Source of the DNA: Bacteroidia bacterium
Lineage (GTDB): Bacteria > Bacteroidota > Bacteroidia > Flavobacteriales > Flavobacteriaceae
Length of the DNA: 64,000 nucleotides
NCBI GenBank assembly: GCA_030431055.1
Contig: JAUIJA010000001.1
Location: 620,001-684,000 of the forward strand
Direction of reading: 5' to 3'
In this document: in pieces, positions 61,839 to 64,000 of the stretch
Layout of the letters: every line of letters begins with the position of its first letter
Position numbering within the stretch: the stretch's first letter is position 1
The notes under the pieces: model-generated
Seen by the model: only the letters and a program-made list of their open reading frames with translations
Database searches by the model: none
What the model was told of the DNA's origin: nothing
Translations under genes and position numbers: made by a program

Positions 61839-62464
61839 TGAGTTACGTTTTGGATTTTTTTCTAGGTTATTTAGTTGCTATCGCTGGTTTTATAGCACCG
61901 GGAATGTTAAATGTTTTAGCAGCAAAAATTAGCATTACTGAAAGTAAACGAGCAGCTTTAATCTTTATTTTGGGAACAATAACTATTGTGTTGCTACAAG
62001 TTTTTACGGGAGTTTATTTTGCTAAATTTTTAGACAGTCATCCCGGAGTTAGTAACACTTTAAAAAAATTCGGAACGGTAATTTTTGTGTTGTTAACGAT
62101 TGCCTTTTTGTATAATGGTTTCCGAGTAAAAAAACCTAAAAAAGATGTACAAATAAAATCAAAGCAAAATCGATATGTTTATGGTTTAATGATGGCGAGC
62201 TTTAATATGTTTGCTATTCCTTTTTTTGCTATTTCAAGTTTAACACTGGCTTCAAAAGATCTTTTTGATTTTTCACTTACTTCAATCATATTGTTTTCAG
62301 TTGGAGCAGTTTTAGGAACATTTACTGTTTTTTACAGTTATGCTATTTTCTTCAAGAAGATTGAAAACAAGGTTGAAGTGTTAATCAATAATATTTACTT
62401 CATTTTAGCGGCTTTTACTGGAACAGTAGCAATTATGTCGATTTATAGATTAATTCAAGGGTAA
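61838..62464 (+). CDS. LysE-family amino acid exporter
   Basis: A 208-residue membrane protein with about six helices. The start MSYVLDFFLGYLVAIAGFIAPGMLNVLAAKI corresponds to the LysE/RhtB core with the G-x-x-x-P-G-P region. It exports basic or neutral amino acids in known members. It overlaps trmB by 1 bp and precedes the alkyltransferase-like gene by 2 bp, so all three are translated together. Substrate cannot be derived. Confidence 0.82.
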   Translation: MSYVLDFFLGYLVAIAGFIAPGMLNVLAAKISITESKRAALIFILGTITIVLLQVFTGVYFAKFLDSHPGVSNTLKKFGTVIFVLLTIAFLYNGFRVKKPKKDVQIKSKQNRYVYGLMMASFNMFAIPFFAISSLTLASKDLFDFSLTSIILFSVGAVLGTFTVFYSYAIFFKKIENKVEVLINNIYFILAAFTGTVAIMSIYRLIQG

Positions 62465-62466
62465 TT

Positions 62467-62796
62467 TTGAGCGAAAAAAATAAAGATAATTTTTTTGAAA
62501 GGGTTTACGAAGTTGTTCGCCAAATTCCGCACGGAAAAGTTACTTCATATGGAGCAATTGCAAAAGCTATTGGTTCGCCACAATCTTCAAGAATGGTTGG
62601 TTACGCAATGAATGCTTCGCATAATATGGAAGATGTTCCAGCACATCGCGTAGTGAATAGAAATGGAGTTTTAACAGGTAAATTTCATTTCGACGGAACA
62701 AATTTAATGCAACAATTACTAGAAGCCGAAGGTGTAAAAGTTGAAGAAAATAAAATTTTAAATTTCAAAGAACATTTTTGGGAACCCGAATTTTAA
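62467..62796 (+). CDS. Alkyltransferase-like (ATL) protein
   Basis: A 109-residue protein starting at TTG (62467), with the DNA-binding domain of O6-methylguanine methyltransferases (VRQIPHGKVTSYGAIAKAIGSPQSSRMVGYAMN). The catalytic PCHR is PAHR here (P58-A59-H60-R61), so alkyl transfer cannot occur. This is the hallmark of ATL proteins, which bind O6-alkylguanine and recruit nucleotide excision repair. It lies in an operon after trmB and the LysE-type gene. Confidence 0.88.
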   Translation: MSEKNKDNFFERVYEVVRQIPHGKVTSYGAIAKAIGSPQSSRMVGYAMNASHNMEDVPAHRVVNRNGVLTGKFHFDGTNLMQQLLEAEGVKVEENKILNFKEHFWEPEF

Positions 62797-62840
62797 GAGC
62801 AAAATTAACCATAGATTTAACCAATTTAACTATAAGAAAA

Positions 62841-62870
62841 CTTTCGACTTTTCACTTTTGACTTTTGACT
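62841..62870. repeat. Intergenic repeat ctttcgactttt / acttttgact under the mrp promoter
   Basis: CTTTCGACTTTTCACTTTTG followed by ACTTTTGACT. The acttttgact units are the reverse complement of the AAAGTCA repeats in leuS. It lies just before the predicted -7 element of mrp. Confidence 0.6.
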
Positions 62871-62887
62871 AATTCAAAGTATATTTG
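62858..62887 (+). promoter_or_regulatory. Predicted promoter of mrp
   Basis: TTG (62858-62860), 19 bp, TATATTTG (62880-62887), a full match. The -33 TTG lies in the repeat. A small CTCG / CGAG stem (62964-62974) abuts the start codon. Confidence 0.6.
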
Positions 62888-62974
62888 TAATTCAGAATAA
62901 ATATAAATAAAATACTAAAAATCTCTTGATTTAGAAGATATTAGTGTTCTAAAAATACAAAAACTCGTATCGAG

Positions 62975-64000
62975 ATGAAGTTAGATAGAAAAGAAATCCT
63001 AAAAGCATTAGAATCAATTTCTGTTGCAGGTGAAGGGAAAAATATGGTGGAAAGTGGAGCAGTGCAAAATGTAATGACTTTTGGAGATGAAGTTGTTGTT
63101 GATTTGCTTTTAAGTACACCGGCTTTACATATTAAAAAACGTGCTGAAGTAGATATTATGAAAGTAATACACGAAAAAGTGTATGAAAAAGCAAAAGTAA
63201 AAGTTAATATAAAAGTTGAGGCACCTGCTAAAGAAGAAAATCCTAATCAAATTAAAGGAAAGTCAATCCCAGGAATTAAAAATATTATAGCGGTTTCTTC
63301 AGGAAAAGGTGGTGTAGGAAAATCTACAATTACTGCAAATTTAGCAGTAGCTTTAGCAAAAATGGGCTTTAAAGTTGGAGTTTTAGATGCTGATATTTAC
63401 GGACCATCAATGCCGATAATGTTTGATGTCGAACAAGCAAAACCTGTATCTGTTGATGTTGATGGAAAATCTAAGATGCAACCTGTTCAAGGTTATGGTG
63501 TTGAAATTTTATCTATCGGGTTTTTTACAAAACCAGATCAAGCAGTAATTTGGCGTGGACCAATGGCTGCAAAAGCATTAAACCAAATGATTTTTGACGC
63601 AAATTGGGGTGAAATCGACTTTATGTTGATTGATTTACCACCAGGAACAGGAGATATTCATTTGTCAATTATGCAATCATTACCGTTAACAGGTGCAGTT
63701 GTCGTAAGTACACCTCAGGCTGTTGCTTTGGCTGATGCGAAAAAAGGAGTTGCAATGTTCCAAAATGAAAGCATTAATGTTCCAGTTATTGGAATCATTG
63801 AAAACATGGCATATTTTACTCCAGAAGAATTACCAAATAACAAATATTATATATTTGGTCAAGAAGGAGCAAGAAATTTAGCAGCTGATTTAGATGTACC
63901 GTTCTTAGGAGAAGTGCCATTAGTGCAAAGTATTAGAGAAGCAGGAGATTATGGTCGTCCAGCAGCATTACAAACAGCAACTCCGTTGGAAAAATCTTTT
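62975..64000 (+). CDS. Mrp/NBP35-type iron-sulfur carrier ATPase, C-terminus beyond window
   Basis: The frame is open from ATG 62975 to the window end (342 codons); typical length is about 360-380. It starts with a DUF59-like N-terminal domain (residues 1-95; KLDRKEILKALESISVAGE) and then the P-loop ATPase with the deviant Walker A SSGKGGVGKST, plus VGVLDADIYGPSMPIM and IDLPPGTGDIHLSIM. The protein carries or transfers Fe-S clusters. The C-terminal CxxC cysteine pair expected for cluster binding would lie beyond the window, so it cannot be checked here. Confidence 0.93.
   Translation, partial: MKLDRKEILKALESISVAGEGKNMVESGAVQNVMTFGDEVVVDLLLSTPALHIKKRAEVDIMKVIHEKVYEKAKVKVNIKVEAPAKEENPNQIKGKSIPGIKNIIAVSSGKGGVGKSTITANLAVALAKMGFKVGVLDADIYGPSMPIMFDVEQAKPVSVDVDGKSKMQPVQGYGVEILSIGFFTKPDQAVIWRGPMAAKALNQMIFDANWGEIDFMLIDLPPGTGDIHLSIMQSLPLTGAVVVSTPQAVALADAKKGVAMFQNESINVPVIGIIENMAYFTPEELPNNKYYIFGQEGARNLAADLDVPFLGEVPLVQSIREAGDYGRPAALQTATPLEKSF

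Overview
The window is a strongly AT-rich stretch of chromosome from a member of the Bacteroidota, almost certainly a Flavobacteriaceae (Flavobacterium-like) bacterium. The evidence is the type IX secretion (T9SS) sorting domains, a TonB-dependent receptor with an N-terminal carboxypeptidase-like domain, families typical of the class (DUF5686, DUF3098, DUF4271, DUF4296), Bacteroidota-type promoters (TTG, about 18-19 bp, TAnnTTTG), weak Shine-Dalgarno sequences and several GTG/TTG starts. There is no rRNA, tRNA, phage, insertion sequence or CRISPR array. Coding density is high and no gene-free stretch exceeds about 280 bp.

Layout. 1-5.8 kb: an RND efflux operon on the minus strand (TetR, TolC, adaptor, permease cut by the window start). 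5.9-9.0 kb: a secreted WG-repeat-like protein, a polyprenyl synthase with an overlapping small gene, and a beta-barrel protein. 9.1-13.2 kb: sucA-sucB of the TCA cycle. 13.3-16.8 kb: retropepsin-like protein, TatD, an acyltransferase and asparaginase. 16.9-20.0 kb: an ExbB/ExbD energy-transduction cluster with an unknown membrane protein and an outer-membrane protein. 20-34.8 kb, mostly minus strand: PAP2-like protein, rpoN, asnS, an MMPL/RND exporter, a DUF5686 protein, frr-pyrH, patatin, a thioredoxin-like protein, a YiiX-like hydrolase, and truB-uppP-DUF3098-ftsX. 35-50.7 kb: leuS, small membrane proteins, a zinc peptidase, Lrp with saccharopine dehydrogenase, pckA, a hemD-like gene with DUF4271, a dolichyl-phosphate-mannose-synthase-like glycosyltransferase, dihydroorotase, an epimerase and tyrS. 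50.8-60 kb: a LuxE-like protein, two T9SS-tagged proteins, a beta-helix lipoprotein and a TonB receptor, facing a PhoB/PhoR-like two-component pair. 60-64 kb: a glycosyltransferase, then trmB, a LysE-family exporter, an alkyltransferase-like protein and an mrp-type ATPase cut by the window end.

Most of the window is housekeeping. The most unusual signals are (i) short intergenic repeats that have entered a gene and control regions: one is translated inside leuS, one forms the leuS leader, one sits under the mrp promoter and one supplies the stop codon of the LuxE-like gene; (ii) an outer-membrane receptor, lipoprotein and T9SS module facing a PhoB/PhoR-like pair across a region with 11-bp-spaced GTTA/GTTT repeats; and (iii) family members lacking a canonical active-site residue (Ala in the alkyltransferase PCHR motif, Gln in the dihydroorotase HxH motif, a thioredoxin fold without the second cysteine, Glu in a PAP2-like motif). 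I see no clearly new multi-gene defence or mobile system.
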